NCBI GenBank assembly: GCA_017410375.1
Contig: JAFQQW010000066.1
Location: forward strand, 53,042 to 117,041
Direction: 5' to 3'
From: Clostridia bacterium
Lineage (GTDB): Bacteria; Bacillota; Clostridia; RGIG6154
DNA: 64,000 nt
The notes under the pieces: model-generated
Seen by the model: only the letters and a program-made list of their open reading frames with translations
Told to the model about the DNA's origin: nothing
The model's database searches: none
Part shown: in pieces, positions 17,019 through 28,963 of the stretch
Numbering within the stretch: position 1 is the first letter of the stretch
Layout of the letters: each line of letters starts with the position of its first letter
Position numbers and translations under genes: made by a program

Positions 17019-18593
17019 TCACATATCCGGATATAAAACCTGATATTTAATACCCATATCACACATATCCTTTGTAATGCCGATGTCCATAAGAGGAACA
17101 TTGTTTTCTCTGTCCTCTGCTAAGATTAAAACTCCTTTTCGCTTGGTAAATCCGGGATAACGAAGTGCCTTTTTCTTTCCCTCTGTCAATTCAAAATTAT
17201 ATTGAATTGTAATCTTCTCATTGGTTTGAACAGGAATACTCGCAAAGCCTTTTTCAATAGAAAAAGAAACAGTTTTTCCGTTTACGGAAACAGAAAATTT
17301 TGTTGCGCTTTCCGGAATATACAGACGCACTGTTCCGTCAAAGTGTTTTTTTGTTCGAATTATAATTTCGCCTTTTCCACGGTAAGGATAATCGGTTGCA
17401 TGATTAATTCCAGTTACAGCATCGTGTTTCGGCTCTGTCGAAAAGGAATTGTATATGGGAAAAGTAATAGTATTTTCTTCAATCAAAACACTTTTTTCCA
17501 GATATCGAAGAAAACCCTCTGCTCCACGCATTGAGCAACACCAATACGCCTCATAGTACTTAGGTATAATATGCACGCTTTCCAAATCCGCTCCCGTGCA
17601 TAATTCGCAGCCAAACCCACCATTATCTCTTTGGCTTGAAAGAAATCCATTATAAAAAATATTCTCTGCCAAATCAAGCCACTCGGCATCCTTTGTCATT
17701 TCCCACAATTCCAATGCTACAATAAACGAATCTGTAACCGCACACGGCTCTGTGGCTTTCGGCACACCGAACCAGTTGTAATTCTGATAGTTCTCTGTCA
17801 TGGCATTTTCCACATACGCCTGCATTCTTTCCACAGTCTGTGTCAGATACCGTGTCGTGTTTTCGGTTTTCATAAACCGTAAAACGCCTCTTAATGCCGT
17901 TAAGGTCGCATGGGTCTGAAAGGACTCTTGCACTACATCCGTCTTAAAAAAGTGCGCAATCATCTCTTCAATCAGTTCCCGAAGTGTTGTACCGCCAAAG
18001 AAGTCGTATACATCTGTTACACCGTCCAGCAAAATAAACGCGCATCCCACATCGGTAGACAGCTTCCAGCCGTTTGCGATTTCATGTGTCGTTGTTCCCA
18101 TCGCTTCTCCGAGCCTTGCTCTTTCGGTACTGCCTGCAGGATATTGCTTATAACACCCTTTTGTTTGCATAACTAAGTTTTCGATAATGGTTTGAATCTG
18201 TGCCTTGACTTTTTCGTCTCCGGTAAGCTTCACATAAGCCAAAAGTCCGCGCAACAGCCAGCTGTGTCCGGCAAGCTGTTGCTCATCCTTTACACCGTCT
18301 GTATAAACCGGTCCCATATATCCCTTTTCATTGAAATGCATCGGTAGCTTTCGTATAATCTCTTGCAGATTCGCCATACTTTCCCCGGTGGTCATGGTTG
18401 CATGGGAAAGGGCTAAAATAGCTCTGCCTTCCCAGTCTCCGTACCAGTTATAACTTGCTTTGCGAAACACATTTTCGGGTGTATAATGCTCTGTTTGCAA
18501 GCGCTGATAATTCAGCAAGCTCCGTTTCAGGATTAACCTCTTAGCTTTGAGTTCCTGTATTTTTTTGTTGTCGTTTATGCCTGTTGCTTTCAT
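17019..18593 (-). CDS. GH127-type glycoside hydrolase (beta-L-arabinofuranosidase, DUF1680)
   Basis: A 524-aa (alpha/alpha)6-barrel protein without signal peptide. The zinc/catalytic set known for GH127 (Bifidobacterium HypBA1 Glu338, Cys340, Cys417, Cys418) appears here as Glu330-x-Cys332 (GCELCTG) and Cys352-Cys353 (YWCCSMRG). This makes a beta-L-arabinofuranosidase or a close relative acting on short imported arabino-oligosaccharides the best call; other sugars are used by sister families. A C-terminal beta-sandwich follows (~400-524). The chain is shorter than typical GH127 (about 650 aa). The ATG at 18593 follows GAGGAA. It lies between the beta-helix and esterase genes with 18- and 25-bp gaps, so it is in the same operon. 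Confidence 0.82.
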   Translation of the reverse strand: MKATGINDNKKIQELKAKRLILKRSLLNYQRLQTEHYTPENVFRKASYNWYGDWEGRAILALSHATMTTGESMANLQEIIRKLPMHFNEKGYMGPVYTDGVKDEQQLAGHSWLLRGLLAYVKLTGDEKVKAQIQTIIENLVMQTKGCYKQYPAGSTERARLGEAMGTTTHEIANGWKLSTDVGCAFILLDGVTDVYDFFGGTTLRELIEEMIAHFFKTDVVQESFQTHATLTALRGVLRFMKTENTTRYLTQTVERMQAYVENAMTENYQNYNWFGVPKATEPCAVTDSFIVALELWEMTKDAEWLDLAENIFYNGFLSSQRDNGGFGCELCTGADLESVHIIPKYYEAYWCCSMRGAEGFLRYLEKSVLIEENTITFPIYNSFSTEPKHDAVTGINHATDYPYRGKGEIIIRTKKHFDGTVRLYIPESATKFSVSVNGKTVSFSIEKGFASIPVQTNEKITIQYNFELTEGKKKALRYPGFTKRKGVLILAEDRENNVPLMDIGITKDMCDMGIKYQVLYPDM

Positions 18594-18611
18594 TGCTTTA
18601 TTCCTCTTTTG

Positions 18612-21341
18612 TTAATCTTTATAAAGTATGGACTCCATATCCGCACGCAAATCAAATTGCGTGTTGGAAATTTTTATTCGGGACTCTGCCATCTTTTCTA
18701 CAGAGATCGCACAGTCAACTGTATCTCTTTTATCCTGCAGTTTAAGTCCGTCAATCTCAATGTCCGTGCCGTTTACAATCTGTATCGCATTATAATCTTC
18801 CTGACCGGTTACATGCATAATAATGCTGTTATTTAAGAATTGTATGCCGTTGCCGTTTTCGGAAAGAAATGCGTTGCCACGGTTCATTTCAATGCTGTTG
18901 TTTTGCACCAGAATATTCTGCCGGTATCCGCCTTTTTTGTAAATATTAAAATGTGCAGACCCGACACGAATACCCCATAGATTGATATTTTTAAAGGTAT
19001 TGTCCGAAATAATCAGATTGCTGTTTACAACACCTGTGTTACCTTCGCACATTGCAGCAACCCCGACCTTGCCGCCGCCTACACCGTCAACCAAATTATT
19101 TTTCACGGTGCCGTTTGCAATACGGAGCAGCATTGCGTGACGCATAACCGGTCTGAATACATTGCCTTCAATGATAGTGCCGGAAGAATTTGCCGTCTGG
19201 TTCATGACATAAATCTTGCTCATATTGGTCGCATCGCTTACGCCTGCAATTTCCCGGTCAATGGTGACGGTGTTGGAACGCTTGTCTTCGTTTCTTACCA
19301 CATTAGCCACAACAGCTTCTCCGTAAATCTTGCCGGTGGTGCGGTTGATGAAAAGCAGTTCATCGCCCTCATAAATATGATAATTGTAATATGCATCATC
19401 TGTAGTCTGTAATTCAAATGTAGTTGAATCAATTTTGGTTTTGATTTTCTCATCCTTGGTGCTGATGCTCAGAATATCATCAGCACAAGCCTCTAATTCG
19501 CAATTTTTGAAAATCAATGCACCGCGGTTGTTTTTCGGATGAATGCCGTCCGAAGGTGTTGCCAGCATACGGGTCGTTCCGGGTTTTCTCTCAATCTTAA
19601 CACCCAGGAACGCAATATCTCCAAGATTGTCAAACACTCTGAAGCCCATAGTAATCGCAGAATACAGCGTAACATTTTCGAGTCTTACATCCCTGCACCC
19701 GGTAATCACGATATTACCGGCAGGCATATATCCGCGTGCCATGATATTTTCCTGCGGATAATACTTTGTAGCGTTGCCATGCGTTATAATATGACCCGTT
19801 TTTATATACGGAAGCAAATTCTGATTTGCGGATGCAATATAAAATCTGTATACATCGTTAGACACTTCCTCAATAGATGCACATTTGAAATGGTCAGACA
19901 TGTGTGTAAGCTCGCGATATCCGGTTTGCTTATCAAAAATCATGCCATGCAAGCCACCACCGCCGGCAATTTCGCTTCCCTCTCCCAAAGGCGGAGCAGG
20001 ATATACACCCTCTTTTTGCACGTCGATGTAGCCTTTTTCGGTATTCACACCAACAACCTCACCCTGGAAGTAAGTCGGTGTCACATGGTCAATAAATAAA
20101 TCTCTGACAATCAGATTAGAACAGCTATCCAAAGCAAGCGCCGTGTTGGTTCTTGACACTAAAATGGTTGCGTTATTTCCCTCCAAAACGACCTGCTTTG
20201 CATCTTTTACCACGAAATACGGCCATCTTTCATGCAACTCTCCCGTAAAATACGTTGCATTCGGTTCAAACACAACTTTCGCGTAGCCCTCTGCAACAGC
20301 CTTGTCAATCGCCTTTTGAATGGCAGGTCCGTCGTCTGTTTTGCCGTCTCCCACCGCACCGAAATCCTTTACATAAACCGCAGTAAAATCGGAGCCTATG
20401 TTTTCTTTTGTAATGATAACGGTTTGGGTTGTATCCTCCCAATCCACTTTTGCACCGACACTTTCCGCAATAAACCGGACAGGTACCATAGTTCTTCCGT
20501 TGTCCGAAAGCATTGCACCCTGATCAAGGGTAACCGTTTGACCGTTTACCGTTGCTTCTGTTTCACCTATAGTCAGCGAAAGCTTGGTCGAGGGCAGTTC
20601 TGCTGTTACGGTTTGTGTTGCGTCATTCCATTCAATTTTTGCACCAAGTGCTTCAAAAATTCCGCGTAACGGTACCAGAGTGCGGTTGTTCACAAGCATA
20701 GGCATCTGGTCGTATTTTTGCGGAACGCCGTTGATTTCTACTGATATTTCGGGTTTTTCCTTTTCTTTCGGTGTGAAAACATAATCAAACACACCCTTTG
20801 CCTCCGGCTCAACATCCGGTGCCGATGCAGGATCGATTTTCAGCTCAATCGCAGGTGCTGCAGGTTCATTTGTCGGTACAAATTTTACAGCACTGGCACG
20901 AATGGTCCCGTTCCCGGATTTGGAAACCGTAACCTCCGCAGTTTTTGACTTTTTAAAGCTGTACACACCTAAATCCAGAAACCCATCCACACCGGTGGTG
21001 TTGCTGAATGTGAACTCTGTTTTTCCCTCCGCGTGGGTAACCGTAAGCTTCGGTGATTTATGCCCTACACTATGTACAATATTCCAATAGTATACGCGAT
21101 AATTCCCCGTAGGCAGTTTAGCCGAAAAGGTCGCATATTCATCTGTATCATCCTCCTGCACCGCATAACGGCTCTTCTGCCCGTCATACCCCGCAAGCCC
21201 GCTGTCTCTCCATTTCCCATCCGATTCGCTGTATCCACTGTCATTCACCGTCACAATAATCGCTTCATTTTCAGCAAATATAAGCGTGACATCTGTACAC
21301 AACAAACATAAACATAACACCGTGCATATCCATTTTTTCAA
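18612..21341 (-). CDS. Secreted beta-helix protein with golvesin-like and stalk domains (pectate-lyase-like)
   Basis: A secreted protein of about 909 aa. Signal peptide 1-23 (KKWICTVLCLCLLCTDVTLI). One golvesin-like domain (~28-165). A PF07833 stalk domain (~195-315: EINGVPQKYDQMPMLVNNRT, then LRGIFEALGAKIEW). Then a pectate-lyase-3-type beta-helix (~325-end: FGAVGDGKTDDGPAIQKAI), homologous to 9370-12732 with shared GGGGLHGMIFD, SDGIH and CADDILSISTKDE blocks. No ATG lies in frame near the ribosome site. I choose the TTG at 21341 (spacing 9 nt from AGGGGG), giving an N-terminus MKKW; the TTG at 21347 is the alternative. First gene of a three-gene operon with the GH127-like and deacetylase genes. 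Confidence 0.82.
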   Translation of the reverse strand: MKKWICTVLCLCLLCTDVTLIFAENEAIIVTVNDSGYSESDGKWRDSGLAGYDGQKSRYAVQEDDTDEYATFSAKLPTGNYRVYYWNIVHSVGHKSPKLTVTHAEGKTEFTFSNTTGVDGFLDLGVYSFKKSKTAEVTVSKSGNGTIRASAVKFVPTNEPAAPAIELKIDPASAPDVEPEAKGVFDYVFTPKEKEKPEISVEINGVPQKYDQMPMLVNNRTLVPLRGIFEALGAKIEWNDATQTVTAELPSTKLSLTIGETEATVNGQTVTLDQGAMLSDNGRTMVPVRFIAESVGAKVDWEDTTQTVIITKENIGSDFTAVYVKDFGAVGDGKTDDGPAIQKAIDKAVAEGYAKVVFEPNATYFTGELHERWPYFVVKDAKQVVLEGNNATILVSRTNTALALDSCSNLIVRDLFIDHVTPTYFQGEVVGVNTEKGYIDVQKEGVYPAPPLGEGSEIAGGGGLHGMIFDKQTGYRELTHMSDHFKCASIEEVSNDVYRFYIASANQNLLPYIKTGHIITHGNATKYYPQENIMARGYMPAGNIVITGCRDVRLENVTLYSAITMGFRVFDNLGDIAFLGVKIERKPGTTRMLATPSDGIHPKNNRGALIFKNCELEACADDILSISTKDEKIKTKIDSTTFELQTTDDAYYNYHIYEGDELLFINRTTGKIYGEAVVANVVRNEDKRSNTVTIDREIAGVSDATNMSKIYVMNQTANSSGTIIEGNVFRPVMRHAMLLRIANGTVKNNLVDGVGGGKVGVAAMCEGNTGVVNSNLIISDNTFKNINLWGIRVGSAHFNIYKKGGYRQNILVQNNSIEMNRGNAFLSENGNGIQFLNNSIIMHVTGQEDYNAIQIVNGTDIEIDGLKLQDKRDTVDCAISVEKMAESRIKISNTQFDLRADMESILYKD

Positions 21342-21365
21342 AGTCAAGCGCCCCCTTTTTTCTTT

Positions 21366-21429
21366 ATTATAGCAAATAAGTACTTATATAACAAGTGATA
21401 AATGTTGTAAAAACATGGTCAGATGTTGA
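21366..21429 (-). promoter_or_regulatory. Promoter with AraC-type operator (site 2)
   Basis: On the minus strand the promoter is TTGTTA (plus 21389-21394), 17 bp, TATAAT (21366-21371). Directly upstream, 21390-21429 repeats the 40-bp operator at 12784-12823, with 35 of 40 bases identical and the same direct repeat AATGTTG at 21-bp spacing. It drives the beta-helix/GH127/esterase operon. Confidence 0.75.
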
Positions 21430-21510
21430 TTTTTGCGACATATAATTTGCCTTTTACGTCCTCTTTAGCAAAGAAAAAGCCCACTGTATAAAGACTTCAA
21501 GGATAATAAA

Positions 21511-21556
21511 TAACGAACCGATAGTTGATACAAAATCAGCTATCGGTTCTTTTTTG
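21511..21556. terminator. Terminator hairpin (GAACCGATAG stem)
   Basis: The stem GAACCGATAGTTGAT pairs with ATCAGCTATCGGTTC (one mismatch) and is followed by T7. An almost identical hairpin is at 46798-46838. No gene ends next to it on the plus strand. Confidence 0.65.
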
Positions 21557-21606
21557 GCAAATAACTTATTAAATAATGCAATGCACACCGAAGCAACGAT
21601 GGGTGC
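21556..21606. repeat. ~50-bp dispersed repeat, copy 1 (pairs with 48069-48122)
   Basis: Begins GGCAAATAACTTATTAAATA and ends in a TGCAC...GTGCA imperfect hairpin. The same unit follows a terminator hairpin at 48069-48122. No coding capacity. Confidence 0.65.
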
Positions 21607-21611
21607 AAAAC

Positions 21612-21646
21612 AAAAAGACAGCCCGCAATGCGGGCTGTCCTTTTTG
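21612..21646 (-). terminator. Terminator of the fibronectin/dockerin-like gene
   Basis: The perfect stem GACAGCCCGC / GCGGGCTGTC with flanking A5/T5 lies directly after the stop codon at 21648. It is nearly identical to the hairpin at 9045-9079. Confidence 0.85.
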
Positions 21647-21647
21647 T

Positions 21648-24600
21648 TTAATAATTGATTTCAAGGGGGAGATATGCGTTGTTTGTCATATCCAATACAA
21701 AATACTTAACCTGCGTTTGTGCCGATGAAAGTTTCATCAACGGTTTAATTGCCTTTGCATGGTTTTCCAGATCAAATGTTGCGGTCTCGGCAAGAAGCAA
21801 GTCTACCGTTTTTACATGCTTCTCAATTGCACGGTTTCCTTTGTAAACAACCGCCATAATGGTAACTGTTTTTGCTGTACCCGTCGGATTGGTGGCTGTA
21901 ATGGTAACAGAATCCACCAGGTCGGTATCCTGCTCATCCATAACCTCCGAAACCTGAATCTGAAGCAGGGTTTCAATTTCTATGGTCTTGGTAATCACCA
22001 CTTCGTTTCCTGCTTCGTCGGTTGCCACAAATTCAAGTGTATTTGTACCTGTTTTCAATCCGTCTTCTGACGAGAAGATATATCTTCTTGCATTATTTCT
22101 CAAAACAACAGGTCTGCCGTTGTTTAAGGTAAGCTCATAGAGTACGGTCATATCTTTTGCCACGTCATTGGGAATCCAGTTTACCAGAATAGATTCGGTA
22201 CCAAGCTGTGTCACTTTAACATTGGCTTCGGAAATGACGGCAGTTGGCTGACCGAATGACGATTCGAGCAAATCGACAGTATTTGCCGCAGTATATTTAT
22301 TTAAAGCCTCCTGCTTGGACTCTGCAGGAATAAATACCATATGGTCAAAACGTACAATGGCGCCGCCACCTGTCAGGGTGACTTCATTTGCACCTTCATG
22401 CAAAGTAACGGGCACATCTGACACGAATCTTTCGTTCATGCTGGTGGCGCTGAGTCTTGCAACATTTGTACCGTTTACAGAAACGTCAACATAACGACCT
22501 GCCGCATAGCAATAAAGCTGCGCACCGAGATACAACTGAAGCTCCATAGGACTTTCAACCGTAAGTGTTACAGAGTTACCTGCATTGATATAGAGCATGG
22601 GCACACCTGCTGAGCCGAATATACCCTTATAAGAGTCAGCGGAATTATAATTCCACTTGCCGTTATTGGTCGGAGAGCTTGTATCATCCCCGAGCTTGCC
22701 CTGGGCTTTTGCCAGATTGCCGTTGATAATCGGCAGACCGCTTGTATAAGTCGCCTCGCCAACCGCTTCTCCGGCTGTGGTAAAGCTGAACTTATCATGC
22801 ACATAGGTAACCGCTTCATCCGCATAAGGAGAGGAAATAGTGGATTTAACGGTTACCTCATACTTAGTACCCGGAAGTAATTTGTTCAGGGTGACCGTGC
22901 CATTGTCATTTAAGGTCCAGTCTGCCGCCGAGCTGTACAAAGCAATTTCATAGTCCTTGGCTTCAAACATATCGGTAATCTGCAAAACGGCTTGTGTCTC
23001 GTCTGCTTCGCTTGCCAGCGAAACTTTTGGAATGTTTGCAGTGGTAAAAACTCCGGTTAAAGCCGTAACGGAAGAATCCAGCACTTCGCCGTTTTCTACA
23101 ATTGCGATCTTAATTGCATATTCTGTGCCGGGCGTTAACCCTGTAATTTCGTATTCAGATACGGTGGTGTTGGCAATCAGCTCGTCGTTTACATATACGT
23201 TATAAGAGCCGTTGAATGCACCGCTGTTTGAAACGGCATCTGTCCAGTCCAAAGCCAGAGCTTGCGCCATATCTTCGTAAGAAGTTGTTTTATTGTAAGG
23301 CGTTTCAAGCACAGCACCATTGAAATAAGCTGTGGTCATATCCTCTGCGGAGAACGTAAAGGTCTCCTCTGCTGTGCAGAGCACCTCGTCACCGTTTTTG
23401 GCAACCAGTTTCACCACATTGTCGCCAATGCCGATACCGCCGTTTTCCGGGTCTGTGGACATCGTATAAGTGTGTTTTCTGCCCTGATAATCATATGTCT
23501 TTGTCTTGCGTCCGTTGATATACAACTCAAAGGTAAGGTCCTTGTTGCCTTCTGCCGTTTCTTTCGGGCTCCAGGTTACTTCAATTTCGTTGGCATCGTT
23601 AAGCTCCATAGACACATTTTCTGCATCCATCATACCAAAGCCATAGAAATTCATAACCCCTGCCTTGGAATTTAAAACGTTTTCTAGCAACCAGGCAATA
23701 TCTTCATTATTGGCTACGTTATCGTTGTTATAGTCCGCTTCTTTTACCAAACCCACATAATCTATACGAATCCAGCCGTTTTTGGTTTTTGCGGACAAGG
23801 TATGGGTGCCTGCGGTTAAAGTAACAGGTGTTTCTGCGTAATCATTAAACATGGTATAGTCGGAATAAACCGGCTCATTATTGCCGCCGCCCCAGCCACC
23901 AAATTTAATGCCTTCTACAGCATTTGCCTGTACTGCGGTGCCATCAATTTTAATCTCAACGTGTCTGTCGTTGCCGTCCTTCCAGACCGCTGTACGGATT
24001 ACTACATAATAGTTTCCGTCTTCTGTAAGGTTTACGGTTGCGGATTGTTCGGCACTATTATTGTTACCCACAAAGTAGCAAGGTGCGCCCTCGCCGATGG
24101 TTGCCGCTTCATCGGGAGAATTCCAGTATCGGCCACGCATTGCACCGGCACTTAAAGAGGAATCGGTCACATTTCCTGACCAGCCGTTGCCACTGTTTGC
24201 AGTTTCAAAGGCAAGCAATGGGCCTGCATTTACCGCACTATAGGTCAGCTCACCCGTTAAAAATCTCCCTGTTAAAACAGAAAATGTGCCTTCCGCACCG
24301 TTCAGTGTCGGAATAACCTTAAATTCGTATTCTGTTTCTGCATTCAAGCCGATAATTTCCATGGAAGTGGCTGTTGTTTCGCCAAAATATTCGTCATTGA
24401 CATAAACAGCATACCCGATTTCGCCCGATGCCTCCGCGCCAAGCAATGCTTCGGACCAGGCAATGGTCATACCGGTTGTCTGTACATTAAAAGCCGACAT
24501 TTCCGCATCCGAATCAAAATACGCTTCGTCCGAATCTGCTGCGCTTAAAGTGCTGAAAGTACCTGTCGCAACATTACCTTTGTTGCCCACCATATCCATT

Positions 24601-25664
24601 GCGGAAACAGTATAGGTATATTCGGTATCGGACGGCATGCCTTCAAAAGAAGCCTCTTCGCCGACAACTGTCAAGGTTTCTTCATAGCCATTACCCGAAA
24701 CGGTAACTTCATAGGCGTATGCATCATTGTAAGCAACATTTTCAGAGATTGCAGCCCATGTAAGGGTTGACTCGGTATATCTCGCCTGCACCTCTACGCC
24801 GGATACTGCTTCAGGTGCAGTAAAATCAATCAATCCGGCTTCGCCAAAGGTGTTTGCAAATTCTGTGCAGTTAACCTGTGAGCCGCCATAATAGTTATTA
24901 AGCTGTGTAATTTTGGTCCAGTCATAGCCGGTTGCGGTAGACAGAATTAAGCCGTAAAAGCCTGCACCGGAGCCGTTGGTTACTTCGATATGAACGGTAT
25001 GCACGCCAGGCTCTAAGGTAACGGTTTTACCCCAGTCCCAACGAGGATTTAGCGCCCAGTAATCACCATGCACATATTCCGTGTACCCGTTATCATACCC
25101 TGCATCTACCATATAATTTGCAGAAACGTGACCGCCACCTAAAGCATCGTCCTCCAGCTCACCATCAATATAAACATCAACGGTACCGGCATAATTGCTG
25201 AGATAAGGAGAGCGCGCGATGGTAACCAGCTGAAATTCCTGAGGCTCATTCCCCGGAACAATAATGGTCGCATTTACATCGGCGGTCTGCCGAACGCCTT
25301 TTGCATTTGTGTCCTGCAAAATGGGGTTGTTCAGATTACAGGATGTCATTTCCCCTGTAAAATTGGATTTGGAAGGATTGGTCGATGCAACCAGAAGATA
25401 AGTTAATTCACCATCTCCCGGCAAATCTGCAGCCGTTGCATTTTCCGGCTCCGCATTGAATGCAAAGCTGTCCGGCAAAGCGATAGGCTCATTTTTGGGT
25501 GTGCCGTTTTCGTCTAAGCCGTTTATCATTTTACGGAGATACGGTATACCCTCGGTATACACATCATCTGCTACAGTTTCAGCGAAAGCATTTATTGTAA
25601 ATGCAGGAATCATGGTACAAACCATTACCAATGCCAAAACCATGCTCAGTGCTTTTTTAAACAT
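21648..25664 (-). CDS. Secreted multidomain fibronectin-III / CBM-like protein with dockerin-like repeat
   Basis: A 1338-aa secreted protein. Signal peptide ~1-28 (ends INAFA). Beta-sandwich N-terminus with KWD-type carbohydrate-binding features (~30-280), FN3 domains at ~285-375, ~385-470 and ~790-870, a CBM-like domain at ~480-640 (GNYYVVIRTAVW), a single EF-hand-like segment at ~655-680 (ADYNNDNVANNEDIAWLLEN) resembling one half of a dockerin, and another CBM-like domain (~990-1120). No catalytic domain is recognisable, so it is probably a binding or scaffolding surface protein of the glycan system. The ATG at 25664 follows AAGGAGTGAG. A structured RNA and a hairpin lie in its leader (25707-26021). 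It has its own terminator. Confidence 0.75.
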   Translation of the reverse strand: MFKKALSMVLALVMVCTMIPAFTINAFAETVADDVYTEGIPYLRKMINGLDENGTPKNEPIALPDSFAFNAEPENATAADLPGDGELTYLLVASTNPSKSNFTGEMTSCNLNNPILQDTNAKGVRQTADVNATIIVPGNEPQEFQLVTIARSPYLSNYAGTVDVYIDGELEDDALGGGHVSANYMVDAGYDNGYTEYVHGDYWALNPRWDWGKTVTLEPGVHTVHIEVTNGSGAGFYGLILSTATGYDWTKITQLNNYYGGSQVNCTEFANTFGEAGLIDFTAPEAVSGVEVQARYTESTLTWAAISENVAYNDAYAYEVTVSGNGYEETLTVVGEEASFEGMPSDTEYTYTVSAMDMVGNKGNVATGTFSTLSAADSDEAYFDSDAEMSAFNVQTTGMTIAWSEALLGAEASGEIGYAVYVNDEYFGETTATSMEIIGLNAETEYEFKVIPTLNGAEGTFSVLTGRFLTGELTYSAVNAGPLLAFETANSGNGWSGNVTDSSLSAGAMRGRYWNSPDEAATIGEGAPCYFVGNNNSAEQSATVNLTEDGNYYVVIRTAVWKDGNDRHVEIKIDGTAVQANAVEGIKFGGWGGGNNEPVYSDYTMFNDYAETPVTLTAGTHTLSAKTKNGWIRIDYVGLVKEADYNNDNVANNEDIAWLLENVLNSKAGVMNFYGFGMMDAENVSMELNDANEIEVTWSPKETAEGNKDLTFELYINGRKTKTYDYQGRKHTYTMSTDPENGGIGIGDNVVKLVAKNGDEVLCTAEETFTFSAEDMTTAYFNGAVLETPYNKTTSYEDMAQALALDWTDAVSNSGAFNGSYNVYVNDELIANTTVSEYEITGLTPGTEYAIKIAIVENGEVLDSSVTALTGVFTTANIPKVSLASEADETQAVLQITDMFEAKDYEIALYSSAADWTLNDNGTVTLNKLLPGTKYEVTVKSTISSPYADEAVTYVHDKFSFTTAGEAVGEATYTSGLPIINGNLAKAQGKLGDDTSSPTNNGKWNYNSADSYKGIFGSAGVPMLYINAGNSVTLTVESPMELQLYLGAQLYCYAAGRYVDVSVNGTNVARLSATSMNERFVSDVPVTLHEGANEVTLTGGGAIVRFDHMVFIPAESKQEALNKYTAANTVDLLESSFGQPTAVISEANVKVTQLGTESILVNWIPNDVAKDMTVLYELTLNNGRPVVLRNNARRYIFSSEDGLKTGTNTLEFVATDEAGNEVVITKTIEIETLLQIQVSEVMDEQDTDLVDSVTITATNPTGTAKTVTIMAVVYKGNRAIEKHVKTVDLLLAETATFDLENHAKAIKPLMKLSSAQTQVKYFVLDMTNNAYLPLEINY

Positions 25665-25706
25665 GCAAAACTCACTCCTTATGTAATTTTTTTATATATT
25701 TTTATC

Positions 25707-25726
25707 GGAATTCTTTTTAAAATTCC
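25707..25726 (-). terminator. Hairpin in the leader of the 1338-aa protein gene
   Basis: GGAATT / AATTCC stem extended by A/T pairs and followed on the minus strand by a weak U-rich tail. It lies between structured RNA copy 2 and the ribosome site, where a riboswitch terminator would be expected. Thermodynamically modest. Confidence 0.45.
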
Positions 25727-25769
25727 AAAATCATTTTCTTGTACAATTCGTTTAGCATATATCTTATGG

Positions 25770-26021
25770 ATTGTACATGCCTGCGTCAAATCAGAAAATT
25801 CCTGAAGCAGGATGACGCGTCCTGCACCCTTCCCGGTTGCTGTCTTTTGGTCAGGAAGACAGTATTTTAAAAGAGAAAGTGGAATTTTCCTTATATTTAG
25901 CACAGATAAGAACGGTTGAGTATGTTTTCAGACAAAGGTTAGCAACGCCTTTGCTGCCCCGGATGATAACGGGATTTCATTATCTGAGCTATGCAAACAA
26001 GGCAAAAGCCTTGGTGCAAAC
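25770..26021 (-). ncRNA. Structured intergenic RNA candidate, copy 2
   Basis: Homologous to 9100-9366 with roughly two-thirds identity. Stems covary: GCAGGA/TCCTGC around TGACGCG, CAAAGG/CCTTTG around TTAGCAACG, CAAGGC/GCCTTG around AAAA. Unpaired strings such as TATTTAGCACAGATAAGAA and GAGCTATGCAAACAAGG are kept. On the minus strand it forms the leader of the gene starting at 25664, with a hairpin at 25707-25726 just before the ribosome site. No known class recognised. Confidence 0.5.
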
Positions 26022-26067
26022 ATTTTTATAAGCAGATGCTTTTTTCTTCACCTTGCCTGTATTTTAT

Positions 26068-28932
<2,865 letters not shown>

Positions 28933-28963
28933 TCAAGTCTTTTTTCTGTTTGTTTTTTAAGCT

